From: Bigelowiella natans CCMP2755 | Taxonomy: Eukaryota > Cercozoa > Chlorarachniophyceae | Direction: 5' to 3' | NCBI GenBank assembly: GCA_000320545.1 | Contig: ADNK01000252.1 | Location: forward strand, 1 to 22,500 | DNA: 22,500 nucleotides | Shown: piece by piece, positions 1-10,684 of the stretch | Numbering within the stretch: position 1 is the stretch's first letter | Layout of the letters: each line of letters opens with the position of its first letter | Made by a program: the position numbers and the translations under genes | The notes under the pieces: model-generated | Seen by the model: the letters and a program-made list of their open reading frames with translations, nothing else | The model's database searches: none | What the model was told of the DNA's origin: nothing

Positions 1-131
1 CCCCCGTTGTTGCTGCACCCCAACAGAATATATACGTCGTCACCATTTCTCATCGATTTTGGTCTTCCTAGTGCGGAGGCAAGAAATTGGATATTGGTTT
101 TGAACATTGCATCTCCCTCTTCTTGCCGTAG

Positions 132-241
132 ATATGAGAAGAGCGACTGGAAGAGCGGCTCTGTGCGTGACCGACTCATCGGCACCACAACGTTCGATAC
201 GGAATGGCGTCTTATCAACGGCATCGCTCAAGGTGCAATCA

Positions 242-286
<45 letters not shown>

Positions 287-838
287 GTCATAGTAGTGCT
301 GGTGAGGGCATGTAAAGCATCATCACGATTATCTTAGTCAGCATCTTCCTCATCGTCGTCGTCATCATCATCATCATCATCATCATCATTGTCATTGTAC
401 TGGCCACGAATGATAGGTGAAAAGCAGCAGCGTTTGCTGTATCATCCGGACCATGCGACACCTCAGGTGATGAATGTGTGTGTGTGTGTGCGTGTGTGTG
501 CGTGTGTGCGTGTGCGTGTGCGCCAGAAGAGCTTGTATATCGTTATCATCATCACCACCACCACCATCATCATCATCTCTATCATTATCATCATCATCAT
601 CACCATCATCATCATCATTATCATGATTTTGTGTAGACACTATTGCGGCTGTGTACATGACATGTAATTCTCTAGGGAAACATGGTGATGAGCCTGGACA
701 TTCTTCGGTCTGACGTAGCATGTTCAACGAAGCCAAGGCATATTGCCGCTCCTGTCGTTGAGGACTTCCAACTACGGTCAGCCCTCCAGCCTTTTCTTCT
801 CTTCTCGTTTCCCTCTCTCTCTTTCTCTCTTCTGTTTC

Positions 839-883
<45 letters not shown>

Positions 884-1067
884 CTTTGTGTATATAAATT
901 TTAATACAATAATATGCGTCCGTCCGTGCGTGTGCGTGTGTGCGCTTGTCTGTGTCCACGTCTTTGTCTGTATGTGTGGTTGGCAGGTTGATTCTGTGGT
1001 ACACCGTCGGAGTGAGGTGAGATTTCACATCAACATCAACCAGACTACCATCGCAGTAGTAGAAGAA

Positions 1068-1101
<34 letters not shown>

Positions 1102-1206
1102 AGGTAGTAGTAGTAAAGTCGGTGTAGGAGGAGGAGGAGGGGTACGCGGAAAGGGCATTGGATAATGGGGTGCGTGGCTTCAGTGCCTCTCCTCTTCTTG
1201 AGTACC

Positions 1207-1237
<31 letters not shown>

Positions 1238-1641
1238 TTATACGTCGCCTTAAATACAAACACATCATCGACGTTGCTGCCATCTCTATAACCCTCTTTG
1301 GCACCATGTTGTGCGCATCTTTGCTGCCCTCCCCTCTCTCTCCCCCAAAAGGCGGCCCGGAAGCAACGATAAGTACGTGAATCAGCAAATTCGTGTAACG
1401 GCTAACTTTGACGGGGATCCCGGCAATGAAGTCTACAAGGAAACAGACGTGCGTGCTGGCTGCCCTTACTGCTGATAATTCCATCGGCCGCCCCTCTTCT
1501 TTCTTTCTTTCTTTCTTTCTTTCTTTCGTATCATCACTCATAATCAGGAACTATGCTTTCGAGATTTTGCCTGCATTCCCTCTCCCTTTGTGCCCATGGA
1601 ACTGTACAGTTTATTGTGTGTGGTTGACTTGCGTGGTGTGT

Positions 1642-1673
<32 letters not shown>

Positions 1674-2789
1674 GTGATTGTGTTTGTGTATAACATGACC
1701 GCCTTCCTTCCTCGTAGATTGCATGGAGCACCGCAGCCGAAGGTAGTAGATAGATGTTGTTGATACACGTAGGAGTGAAGAATAGTAGATAGATGTTGTT
1801 GATACACGTAGGAGTGAAGAATATCATATAATGCCTATACAAACACTTCTTTCTGCCGTCCTGATGCCTCCTTTATCATCGTCATCTTCATCTCCTTTTT
1901 CTTTCTTTCTCCATCATTACTTCTTCCCTCCTGGCCCTCGTGTCCTCCAGCCGTCAGAGCACACTCTAAAAGCGTAATATAATCCCCCCCCCCCCCCCCC
2001 CCCCCCCTTTCCCCACAACAAAGACCGAGCGGATTGGAACTGGCGAATGCTGTTCAACGTGAAGCTGCCCTGCGCAAATCCGCGACTAAAGATACAAGTG
2101 TGGGGGATCAATTCTTCTCAGGTCGTAGTACAATGGCAATTTCCTCTATTCTCCCTCTCCTCCGTAGTCTCAGGGCCGTGAGTTTAGCCACCACCCTTCA
2201 TCTCCTCCTCCTCCTCCTCCTCCTCCTCCTCCTCCTCCTTCTCGCATCTGAGCAGGTAGGGGAGGGCACAGCCTGTGCGGAAATCAATTACAACTTGAAC
2301 CCGTTGTTCGCTCGCATGCTCCAAGAAAGAGCTACTAAGGTGTACTTCTCCTCCTTCTCTTTTTCTTCTTCTGGGTGGGCGAGATACTTCGGAACGTTAT
2401 GGAAGTATAGCATAGATGTAAAGAAAAATGTAGGAAACTAAAGCAGTAAGACTACTAATAGCGGTAGGTGTAGAAAGAATAAAGAAAAACTTAGCTGCTG
2501 CTCTTTGTGTAGTAGTAGTAAGAAATGCGAGCAGCAGTAGCAATCGTAATAGCCAAGAACGCAATTATGACTCCTCCTACTCTTTCCAACTCGACGGGCA
2601 GGTCACTGAGAATGAGCACCCCGTGGACTTGTTCCATAGTAAGCACAATCAGATCTAGAAGAAGAAGATCACAGCGAGGATCCCTATACATGAATACATG
2701 TATGTGTTGGGAGAAGCTTTCAAACTCGTAGAGGAAGACACCCAGAGAATAGAATACGCTGAGGGGAAGAGATGTATATAGTACTACTG

Positions 2790-2836
<47 letters not shown>

Positions 2837-3791
2837 TACAAATGTCTACCTCATTCTGAGAATTCCCTTGGGCGGATGGATGTGTAGAGAACCTCCCCAA
2901 CAAATACTGCGTCGTTTGTGTAATTGTTGGTGTTATCGTTGTACTCAAGGCAACTACCCGGGAGAGAAGTTCGGGGTGCTATTTCTGGAATCCAAGGTCT
3001 GGTTGGGGAGACCTATTCTTTCCTCGCAAAAGCATAAAAAAAATAAGCAGCTGGGGATCATGTCCCGCTTTTTGGTCGCATGCGTTTTCTCCCTCGCATT
3101 ACCTACATCCCGTCGTGCGGCGGCAGCGCATGAGTTGTTCGTGTTTGGTTGCATACTCAACGCGATTGTTGGTCATGGAAGGATACTAATCCGCGCGTAA
3201 ATGCTGTTGTTTGACACATCCACTGTACACCATCATCATCCTTCAGCTGATGACGAAACAAAGCGCCTTAGCGAAGCCAGTTGGGGAAGCGCAGAAAGAG
3301 CCAAATGAAGACCCATACCTCCCCAAACCAAACCGTAATGATGCTCCTTGGCACGGAGGTAAGCTAGCAACAATGATAGACGTTAGCATTGTACAATTTG
3401 CAATGAAAGTACAAACATTGATGGCAGCTAGATTACAGGACAAAATATGCATGCTTTCACCTCGAAGCAAACATCATGATAGAAGTACTTGTTTTTTAAG
3501 TTTTTTGCACTGCTGATACACCGCTACGATTACTGCGTTAAGCAGAACAAGAGATCGTGCTCATCGCCGTATTTGTACAAGATAAATAATGGAAACAATG
3601 AGAGTGAATTGCCCTGCGTTTGAATCTTGACGATGATGACGATGAATACCTCAGCATCTTCGTTTATCCGATCGGTGTATCGAGCCAGATTGCGCTTGCT
3701 CCTGGTGGTAATTTTCGCCCTCATTGTCATTATTATAATCGGAACTATTTTCGTTCCGCTGCTGGTATCCGGCGTCCAGGAAGCAAGTTAG
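132..3791 (+). CDS. Ferlin, C-terminal part (12 exons, 5' end outside window)
   Basis: Ferlins are tail-anchored multi-C2 proteins acting in Ca2+-dependent membrane fusion and repair. Exons: 132-232, 417-466, 676-776, 987-1016, 1352-1448, 1718-1742, 2024-2121, 2256-2339, 2659-2773, 2950-2996, 3247-3358, 3655-3791; every junction is GT-AG and phase-matched, giving 331 residues. In order: end of one C2 domain (DRLIGTTTFDTEW), a linker, then the last C2 domain at about residues 78-195 (FQLRLILWYT, DPGNEVYKETD, DWNWRMLFNVKLP, KIQVWG, AEINYNLNPLF). Next comes the ferlin pre-anchor motif KPVGEAQKEPNEDPYLPKP, a basic stretch (YRARLR), a transmembrane helix at about 299-324, and eight residues to the TAG. 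This matches the family's C-terminal order. Least certain are exons 2659-2773 and 2950-2996 (weak acceptors, chosen by phase) and the first acceptor. The N-terminal C2 domains must lie upstream. Confidence 0.85.
244..281. repeat. (GT)n microsatellite in ferlin intron
   Basis: A nearly pure GT tract starts a few bases after the 5' splice site at 232/233. Further repeats fill the same and next introns: (CAT)n at about 361-390, an imperfect GT/CG tract at 475-525 just after the donor at 466, and a compound ATC/ACC tract at 545-632. Confidence 0.95.
842..879. repeat. (AT)n microsatellite in ferlin intron
   Basis: Pure AT dinucleotide run inside the intron 777-986. The same gene also carries (GTA)n at about 1064-1101, (CAT)n at 1208-1237, (CTTT)n at 1498-1527 and (GT)n at 1640-1672, all between predicted exons. 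Confidence 0.95.
1744..1821. repeat. Perfect 39-bp tandem duplication in ferlin intron
   Basis: Two identical 39-bp copies (1744-1782, 1783-1821) lie head to tail. The first begins at the second base of the intron, so the duplication abuts the 5' splice site after the 25-nt exon 1718-1742. The second copy lacks the preceding GG and so does not recreate the donor. Confidence 0.95.
1984..2007 (+). repeat. C24 homopolymer serving as polypyrimidine tract
   Basis: Twenty-four consecutive C residues, followed by TTTCCCC, lie 16 bases before the exon that encodes DWNWRMLF. A (CTC)n tract at about 2201-2240 has the same position before the next exon (starts 2256). Confidence 0.9.
2793..2832. repeat. 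(AT)n microsatellite
   Basis: AT run in the ferlin intron between the exons at 2659-2773 and 2950-2996. It is the last long microsatellite before a repeat-poor stretch that runs, apart from two tracts, to about 11.5 kb. Confidence 0.95.
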
Positions 3792-4772
3792 TCGTTTGAT
3801 ATTTTGCTACGCGAAGTGACCACACCGACACATCGTGCTACTCTCACCATGTACATACAACATTTTCATACAGCATTTTCAATGTCCACAGATATGTCTA
3901 GATGTTAGAAACGTTGATCACGCCGCCACTGACGGTGCGTCGATAAATTATAGACAATGTGTATAACGTATAACATAAAGAAGCTGACATATATTAATAT
4001 AAGGTACCGATGCATGTAATCAGTCTTCTCATCTCTCACACGACAGAGCGTCGTGACGATGAAGAACCGCGTAGCGTGTATCGAATGACTTCATGCATGC
4101 CTGACGCAGTGTTGCATCACATGTATAGCATGTACATCCAATAGTCGAGACTTGTGCGCTGCCACAGCTAGACGTATACAGCCCGCCATGCGCATGACAA
4201 CCAAGCATGCGTCTATGTTCATCCATGTAGCTAGCTATATTTAGATTGAAATGATGTGGCGTTATTACAACACTGGCCCTGTAAATAAATCTGGATTCGA
4301 CGCGCATGTGTGATGATGTGTGCACCGTTATTGATAATTGATCGCATATATGCGCGAATCGAATGACACGCAAATCGCCGGATGTATACATCTCAACTGA
4401 GTGCGCCAGACTAGCAGGCCATGCAGCATGTAGTGTACATGCATGGCTACTTTATTTGGATGACGACTATGTGCGCGCGCGCATATCTCGCTCGTCATTT
4501 GCGAGTGCCGGTCATGAACAAAGATGCGTCAGCAGCGCACACATCACAGCATGTGATAACCGCGTGTTTATATGAATAGCATTGTGTACGTAGCGGGTGA
4601 GGCTGTATATAGCTGTACCACGCTGCTGACAAGTCACATGTAAGACGGATGTAATGAAATATTTAATTTTTTTCAATGGCCATCCTAATGTAGCTATGTA
4701 AAGCAGCGGCTACAGCGCTCAAGTTGTATCTGTTTGTTTCCACTGCGTATATATATATATTTATATATATTA

Positions 4773-4804
<32 letters not shown>

Positions 4805-5319
4805 GATATGCATGCGTCTAATACGCATGCATCCTTTTAGTGGCATCCCAGCGAGGCACTGCACTGCGTAGCTCAAGCAATCAGCATGGCGTAACCAGCA
4901 GCGCATGTAACAATCATGCAAATACAGATACTCCGGACACTGATGACTTTGTGCGTTCATCAACGATATATGGACATATATGTCCCTATAACGAACCTAC
5001 TACCAGCCACAGCATGCAAGCTGCCACAATTGCACTCATCGCAGCAAACTGATACTGAGCTAGCTCCATCCCAACGACAACGATGAGCCGCCACCAGGAG
5101 GTGCATGAACCTGTTAATGAGACCGCGTTGATCAGCAAAGTGGGTAAACTTCGGCATAGATTACCATTCTCTGACATCAAGAAATGCATACAGGATACGA
5201 CAAACACACACACGCACTAACATTATATATGACCACATGTTTGCGGGGTTACTGCTACAATACCATGCATCCATAACTTATGTTTTCCATCTACACATTG
5301 CATAAGAGACGTGTTGCAT
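3792..5319. other. Convergent intergenic spacer, no gene seen
   Basis: Lies between the ferlin stop and the 3' end of the opposing Jupiter-like gene. I find no exon with credible splice sites. The stretch is rich in ATGCATGC-type words and short palindromes. It contains an imperfect (AT)n tract at about 4748-4798 and a copy of a dispersed repeat arm at 4643-4745. Any 3' UTRs and polyadenylation sites of the two flanking genes would be here. Confidence 0.6.
4643..4745 (+). repeat. Dispersed repeat arm related to element at 10685-11157
   Basis: Starts AGACGGATGTAAT, then an A/T-rich stretch, then GCAGCGGCTACAGCGCT, then TCTGTTTGTTTCCA. The same order of blocks occurs in reverse complement at 11157-11063, and a more diverged direct copy at 10685-10798. 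It looks like one end of a second, degraded copy of that element; I could not find its other end. Confidence 0.65.
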
Positions 5320-5337
5320 CTACCGTCTACTACGTAC

Positions 5338-6933
5338 CTTCGTAGAAGGCCGGTTGGTGATGAAGTTTCCTGAGTTTTGACGACTGTTGCTGGCATATTG
5401 GTTTGAACTTTTCGCCATGGGTCTATCCCAAGGCATTGACGCTGCTCGGTTGCAGGTTCTTTCACCATTGAGAGCATTTCCTTCTAACGCTGCTTTGTCC
5501 GTGGAGGATATAGGGTGCGCATGCTTCCGTGGATGCCGCGGCGGCCGCCGTTGGACCTGCCCCGCCCTATCATCCCCCCCCCCGTCTCTATCGCGTGAGT
5601 AGTGCCTCCGAACAGCGGATCGCGATCTTAGGTTGCCGTTGCGCCGCTGTATTTCTGGATGAGAATCGTTGCTGTTACTGTTCCAGCCGAGCGACAGATT
5701 AGATTGCCCTCCGGGAGGAGCAATCCTCCTTGTACTCGATCTCTGATCCTCTGGGGCACCGTAGCTAAAGCTGGCACTGCGTTGCGCGTTGCCCTTTGTG
5801 GTGTCACTGTAATCTCTGTCTTCATATTCTCTTCGGTTTTCTTTGTGATTTTCTTGTTGGTAAGATCGGTCTTGGGAGCGGCGCCGAGATCGTGAAGTGC
5901 GGTGTTGATGGTCTTGTTTCCCCTCCGGATAGCCACCGAGTGAGAATGACGAGTTCCCACCTGAGGTAATAGTAAAGGAGGAAAAGGAAAGATGGGGTGG
6001 GCACAAAGTATTAATATAGAGCACAAATGATGCTCACTATTAATTCTTGCTACACACTTGGCATTGTCAAGGTCAAATCGCACTTGGCATTGTCAAGGTC
6101 AAATCAGTGTGGAACCATACATTATGGCATTCATTTTATTTTTGGTGTGTATGCGTATGCTCAAGACACGAACACACAGGATATCAGATTCTACCCGGCG
6201 GTGCAATCCTGCGAGTGCTTGACCTCTTGGCGTTGTAGTAGTCATCGTATGTCATTTTCTTCTCCTTTTGGGGAATGTAGTCGCCTAAACAGCGTAGAAT
6301 GCGCATTAGAATATGTACCACATCTAGATAGGCACATGTACGCACCCATGTTTATACTTATACATGAGTGTATTAGGTATGGCTAAACTACCGACGGGAG
6401 GGCCACCACTCAGGCTGCTGGTTTCTGCAGTCAATGTTACCGGACCCCGGTATCCTCCTCCCCCTATCTCCGGTGCATGCGTGTCGCCTCCGAAATGCAC
6501 TCGAGATTTTCCGCCCCCGGTGCTCCGTCCTCGTTGTCTCGCATCCCTACCGTAGCTGACACTCGATTTAACATGCTCACGAGATTGTGAAGAGGAACCT
6601 GGGTTGTACATATTAATAACAAACCACATTTATCAGATTGGTATGATCACTGTGATCAGCAGTAAGCGATCGAAATGTTCATCGAGAGGGGGAGAATTGA
6701 CCGCTTCTCAGTAGGCGAAGTATGCGCTTCGTGAAAACAAAAAGTACTTATATACGTATCCACACTACGTTGTCTCATGCGCCCCCCTCTGCGCTGTTGG
6801 TCTCGCATGAAGGATTCCGGCGCGATCTCAGACTCATCCTCATGAGCTCCCCCAAACTGGCCTCCAATGCTGAAATTTGAACGCCCTCCTGGGGGATTAA
6901 TGCGTCGGGTGCTCGAGCGCTGGTTCGCAGCCC
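5338..6933 (-). CDS. Protein with repeated Jupiter/HN1-like PPGG-SNFSLG boxes (partial model)
   Basis: Three - strand exons: 6933-6769, 6598-6392, 5960-5338, joined in phase (1,1) by GT-AG introns. Each carries a box resembling the conserved core of Jupiter/HN1 (JPT) proteins: RSSTRRINPPGGRSNFSIGG in the first, PPVGGNSSFSLGG made across the second splice, and RSSTRRIAPPGGQSNLSLG in the third. Degenerate versions (SSVSYG, SRVHFGG, SASFSYG) lie between. The rest is hydrophilic, Arg/Ser/Asn/Gln-rich and probably disordered, with no membrane segment or enzyme motif. Animal JPT proteins are short and microtubule-associated with one or two boxes; that role here is inference. The N-terminal exon is not found (a start such as ATG at 7607 is possible). 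The last exon either stops at TAG 5320-5322 or splices on at a strong AAG|GTACGT donor after 5338. Simple low-complexity similarity is the main alternative. Confidence 0.6.
6055..6106. repeat. 26-bp tandem duplication in intron
   Basis: Two adjacent 26-bp copies (6055-6080, 6081-6106) begin CACTTGGCATTGTCAAGG and differ at the last base. They lie in the 431-bp intron of the Jupiter-like gene. Confidence 0.9.
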
Positions 6934-8114
6934 CTAAAAGAGAATTTATCATAAACATACCCAACATTTGAGACAGTTTACATAGAAACCCGTTCCGAAG
7001 CTATCCCAGGACATAGTTTCTTCTCTAGTTTCTGAAGATCAACGTAGATGGGGAGCTTCGTTTTACTCAGACGAGTTCTCTTCAGTTACCACAGGAAAGT
7101 TCGAACACGTGCGACTAGCAATCAGCGTCTATTAAGCAACAAATGGACCATTTAACTACATTTCTCTACAAAGACATACACAAATGACATTATTTTCTAA
7201 GATCAAAAGGCGTATCATGTCTATGTAGTGATTTCGAAGGTCTGGTTATTTTTGAATGTTCCGCTATTGGTTCGGGGAGGCATACGACTAGATAGAACTG
7301 TTGTCGTTATCAATAAAAGAGTGATTCAGAGACATTTAAGTAACGTTGTAAAAATGCATAAATGCCTCTATGGACAGAAGACTTACAGAGAAAATTGACT
7401 GCAAAATATGTATTCAATACTACAGGACCAAAAGTTATGAAGACACAACTATATACAACAAAGTTGCTACTTTGTTCTCTTGCACTAATTAAAATTCGCC
7501 GATCAAAAAATCTCCGATCTGGTGACACCCTGCAACCCCCCAAGGAAAGGAACGAATCCCAGTGACTAACGTATGAGTACCTGGCCATCATGTGTCTGTT
7601 CCCTCATGGAAGCCGTCTTGGAAATTTAATTGTCGGATAGAATAATCCAAGTCCCTTTTTTCACCGATAAAATAATTTAGGGAAAGATTTAGTGGCGGTT
7701 GTGCAAAAAGTAATTTAATCCTTGCATTTGGTTTTGATAATATTAAAAGTGGCATACAAAAATATTAGGAAAAATGATATTTTGTTGACGTACTTATATA
7801 ATGTATGTGCATTCTCCATTTTTTGTATTTTAGAATGTCGCAAGACTCCACAACAATATCTAGTCACTTTAGGAACTTGAAACCTTAATTATTAGAGCCA
7901 CCATCGCCTCCAGAAAGACAGGAAGGGGGAGGGAACTGGAAAATATGAGATTCGGCGACCAATGACGTTTCCATATATGCTTTCAAACTTAAAATAGAAA
8001 AGGATTAAAAAAAACATAAGCATAAAGAGCTTGGGGAAGGTCAAATATGGAACGATAGGGACAATAGAAGAAAGAGAGCACCAACCGTTCATTCAGGATC
8101 TTCAGTTTACCAAA
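6934..8114. other. Divergent region between Jupiter-like gene and zinc-cluster gene
   Basis: Holds the unresolved 5' end of the - strand gene and the upstream region of the + strand regulator, so it probably contains both promoters. One possible - strand first exon starts at ATG 7607 and ends at a CAG|GTACTC donor (7581), nine codons; its phase does not join directly to the exon at 6933, so a further small exon would be needed. The stretch is A/T-rich and free of microsatellites. I see no convincing TATA box or other gene. Confidence 0.4.
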
Positions 8115-9612
8115 ATGCTTACTACACCACCCACCACAACGCCCACCCAGCCTCCAACATCAAGAGTTGCAGTGCCAGGAAGACATAATCCTTCCGGTTT
8201 GTCATCTTCTCCTTTCAGTGTAGTGCAGTTTAAAATTCACATTGATTAATTACACTTACAATCATTGGGATACTTCTAAAACAGGGTCACTAATTTTACC
8301 ACCTTCACCTCTAAGTATATTACGCACTTAATCTCACAGTCTTTCACCTATCCGCAGGTGCTTCAGTAGCGCAAGCAAATTCATCTGCTGCCCCGAAAAT
8401 ATCAGTTCCTCGAGCAGAGCCTGTTGGCATGGGGCAGGGCGCTTTACCGCAATTGCTCCCGCTGAGGTGAAGTTTGATGGGCGTTGTATACTTTCCAATG
8501 ACATTTAAAATCACCCGCTAATTCTGCTTTCGTTGTATCAGCACTGCCAACATGAGTCAATTACTACAAAATCAATCCCTGCAGCCACTTGCACAGCAGG
8601 TAGTTAACTTTCAGATATGTGTGAGGGCAGATATCTATAATAAAACTTAAGTTTGCTCAGCAGGGCGTCGCACCTCCCTTTTCCGACCTAGCCAAATCCA
8701 TTGCGCCTTCCCGACCTAGCGACACTCGGGTATAAAAAATTAGCTGCAACGGAATTAGAGGCCGTAGTTACAGACGAATAAAGAACTAAATCATTTCATA
8801 TTTTTTTAGCAAGTGAAGCGATCTTGCATAAACTGTAAGCTGGCTAAGACCAGATGCGACAATGAAAGGCCTTGCCGACGATGCCTCCGCACGGGGCGTG
8901 AGGCGACCTGTGTAGATAGTGTCCACAAAAAGCGCGGGAGAAAGCGCAGTGTTAACCCAGCTACGGCCGCCATGAAAGCACGAATGTCGGATATGAATAT
9001 AGACATGAACATGTTCAACAAGCAGCAGAAATTGCTGCATAATCCCTCCGCAAAGAACAGTCGGACGGAAGTGAAGCACACACTCACTTATGTAGAGACC
9101 CTACTGACCGTATGCAATCAACAACTGGAACGCTGGAATAATAAGCTGCGTCAGGCAAACAAAATGCCTCAACCCCTGTCTCCTGAGGTCAAGAACTGCA
9201 AGAACTCACTGAAAGCGTATCAATGGATCGCCGCGTGCATGCTGAAAAACCTTCAAAATGTGGTAAAGATCAGCAGCAACGAGGAGGAGAAGGATGGCTC
9301 CGCCAGGCCTAATAAGGACACTTCAACTGAAAGCAGTAGCAAGTCGGAGCCTAAGTCGGCAGAATCAAACAAAATCGATCCTAGGGAGGTGTTCTATGGA
9401 ACCCTTCCCATCGGAGTCGCGGTTTTCTCCCTTCAGCCGTCCCCTTTTCACCCTGGGAACAAGCCGTGGGTTAACAAGACCTTAGCGGTGAGAAAAACTA
9501 CGATATCTAGATGTAGATTTACTTGGAAAAATCAATTTCTATTTGCCTTTTTTTCATATAGGCCTTACAGTTCTTTCATGACTGATGGATATAATTGTTC
9601 CCACCCCGCCCC

Positions 9613-9654
<42 letters not shown>

Positions 9655-10098
9655 CCCAGGGGATCTTGGGCTATACCCCCAAGGAAATGATTGAACGGCT
9701 CTCCTCACTGAAGGGACTGTCATCTCTTTACCACATTGTCAATCTACATGTGACCATTCGTTTATTCATGGAGGCCCTCACGCACCGAAAAGAGAACTAT
9801 TCCGTTCAAACAAAATGGATTCACAAGTAGGGAACACCTTAAATGTTGCATTGAGGAAAAAATCGCCAAACACGTGTGCTATCAGCCTAACATGCAACGC
9901 GCCAATAGTACGTGCGGCCTGTCTCTTGGATCTCCTCAAAAAGAAAATGTTTTTACTTTCTGATCCTAACCTTATAACAGGAATGGAAGCCCTTTGGACA
10001 TCCTTGAGAGTGTATCCATCAAGTATGAAACAAGCGGCGTACCCGTAAGCGTTTCCGTCTTCTTCCAGAAAATGTCCGAGAACAAGGTAATGGGATAA
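8115..10098 (+). CDS. Zn(II)2Cys6 zinc-cluster transcription factor with PAS domain
   Basis: Probable DNA-binding transcriptional regulator in the nucleus. Seven exons (8115-8196, 8358-8466, 8542-8599, 8661-8729, 8810-9487, 9660-9826, 9981-10098) join in phase to 426 residues plus TAA. Residues 1-106 are Ser/Pro/Gln-rich. The zinc cluster has Cys at 112, 115, 122, 128, 131 and 140 (C-X2-C-X6-C-X5-C-X2-C-X8-C, canonical), followed by the basic stretch KKRGRKR. Residues about 200-290 are partly helical, then an acidic/Ser linker. Residues about 295-418 read as a PAS fold: GTLPIGVAVF, then NKTLAGILGYTPKEMIE across an intron, then WIHKNGSPLDILESVSIKYE. Zinc-cluster/PAS proteins occur in fungi (Ert1/AcuK type) and in stramenopile algae; the ligand and targets here are unknown. 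ATG 8115 is the first in-frame start in that exon; an upstream exon cannot be excluded. A donor-like AAG|GTAATG precedes the stop. Confidence 0.9.
9620..9650 (+). repeat. (CT)n tract acting as polypyrimidine tract
   Basis: A CT run of about 15 units ends nine bases before the CAG of the 3' splice site at 9659/9660. Reading through this intron gives a false Ser-Leu repeat; removing it restores the PAS core. Confidence 0.9.
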
Positions 10099-10684
10099 AA
10101 TACCCGGACTTTTTCGAATGCCATTCGGCGTGTTATCAAGCCTTCAAATCATTAGTAGACTAAATCATCTCCCATCTCCATGAACTGAATGTCAATATCG
10201 GAAGCCTTGCAAGTATTATAACGTTGGTGCAGTATCTTCCCTTGATTCGAGGCCTGTCATGCATTAAGCGATACATGCGCACGCCGATTATGCAACAATG
10301 TGAAAGCGACGTAACACTACTGAGGGCGCACACATGTACACATCGCTCCGCATAGTATTGTACCTGTAGTTATTGTTTGAGGAAATAAATGGTGAGTAAT
10401 CATATTAATTCCATCGAACCATAAACCCATACATATAGCTGTAATCATTCGATAAATATTTGGAAAGTTTTTCTTGATTTGTTTAATTGGCATTTCAACT
10501 TTGAAATGTCTGTAGATACGATGTGTGTGTAATCGTAACAAGAAAAAACAAATTTGTTAAAAACACAGACAACACTGTTCGTTACGGTACGCTAGTAGTA
10601 CGTGCGAACGTGCATGCACGTACGTAGCTCGATCATGCATGCGCAGCACAAAGCTAGATCGAATGTCATGCCATCTACGCTGCA

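Noticed and set aside
7-315. 102-codon + strand ORF at the left edge
   Set aside because: It includes the real ferlin exon 132-232 but reads through its donor into the GT microsatellite and uses non-coding sequence before the acceptor.
2034-2441. 135-codon + strand ORF with a poly-Leu stretch resembling a signal peptide
   Set aside because: The Leu run is the (CTC)n polypyrimidine tract. The ferlin exon at 2024-2121 uses a different frame; only 2256-2339 of this ORF is coding.
2524-2640. Open + strand frame with hydrophilic, protein-like text between ferlin exons
   Set aside because: No acceptor gives a phase that joins it to 2339. The exon starting at 2659 joins directly in phase. It remains a possible alternative exon.
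5320-6024. 234-codon - strand ORF taken as a single-exon gene
   Set aside because: Its first 21 codons lie upstream of a good acceptor (5961). Splicing from 6392 restores the PPGG-type box.
9585-9830. Ser-Leu repeat protein on the + strand
   Set aside because: The repeat is the (CT)n of an intron; the remainder is the PAS exon of the zinc-cluster gene.
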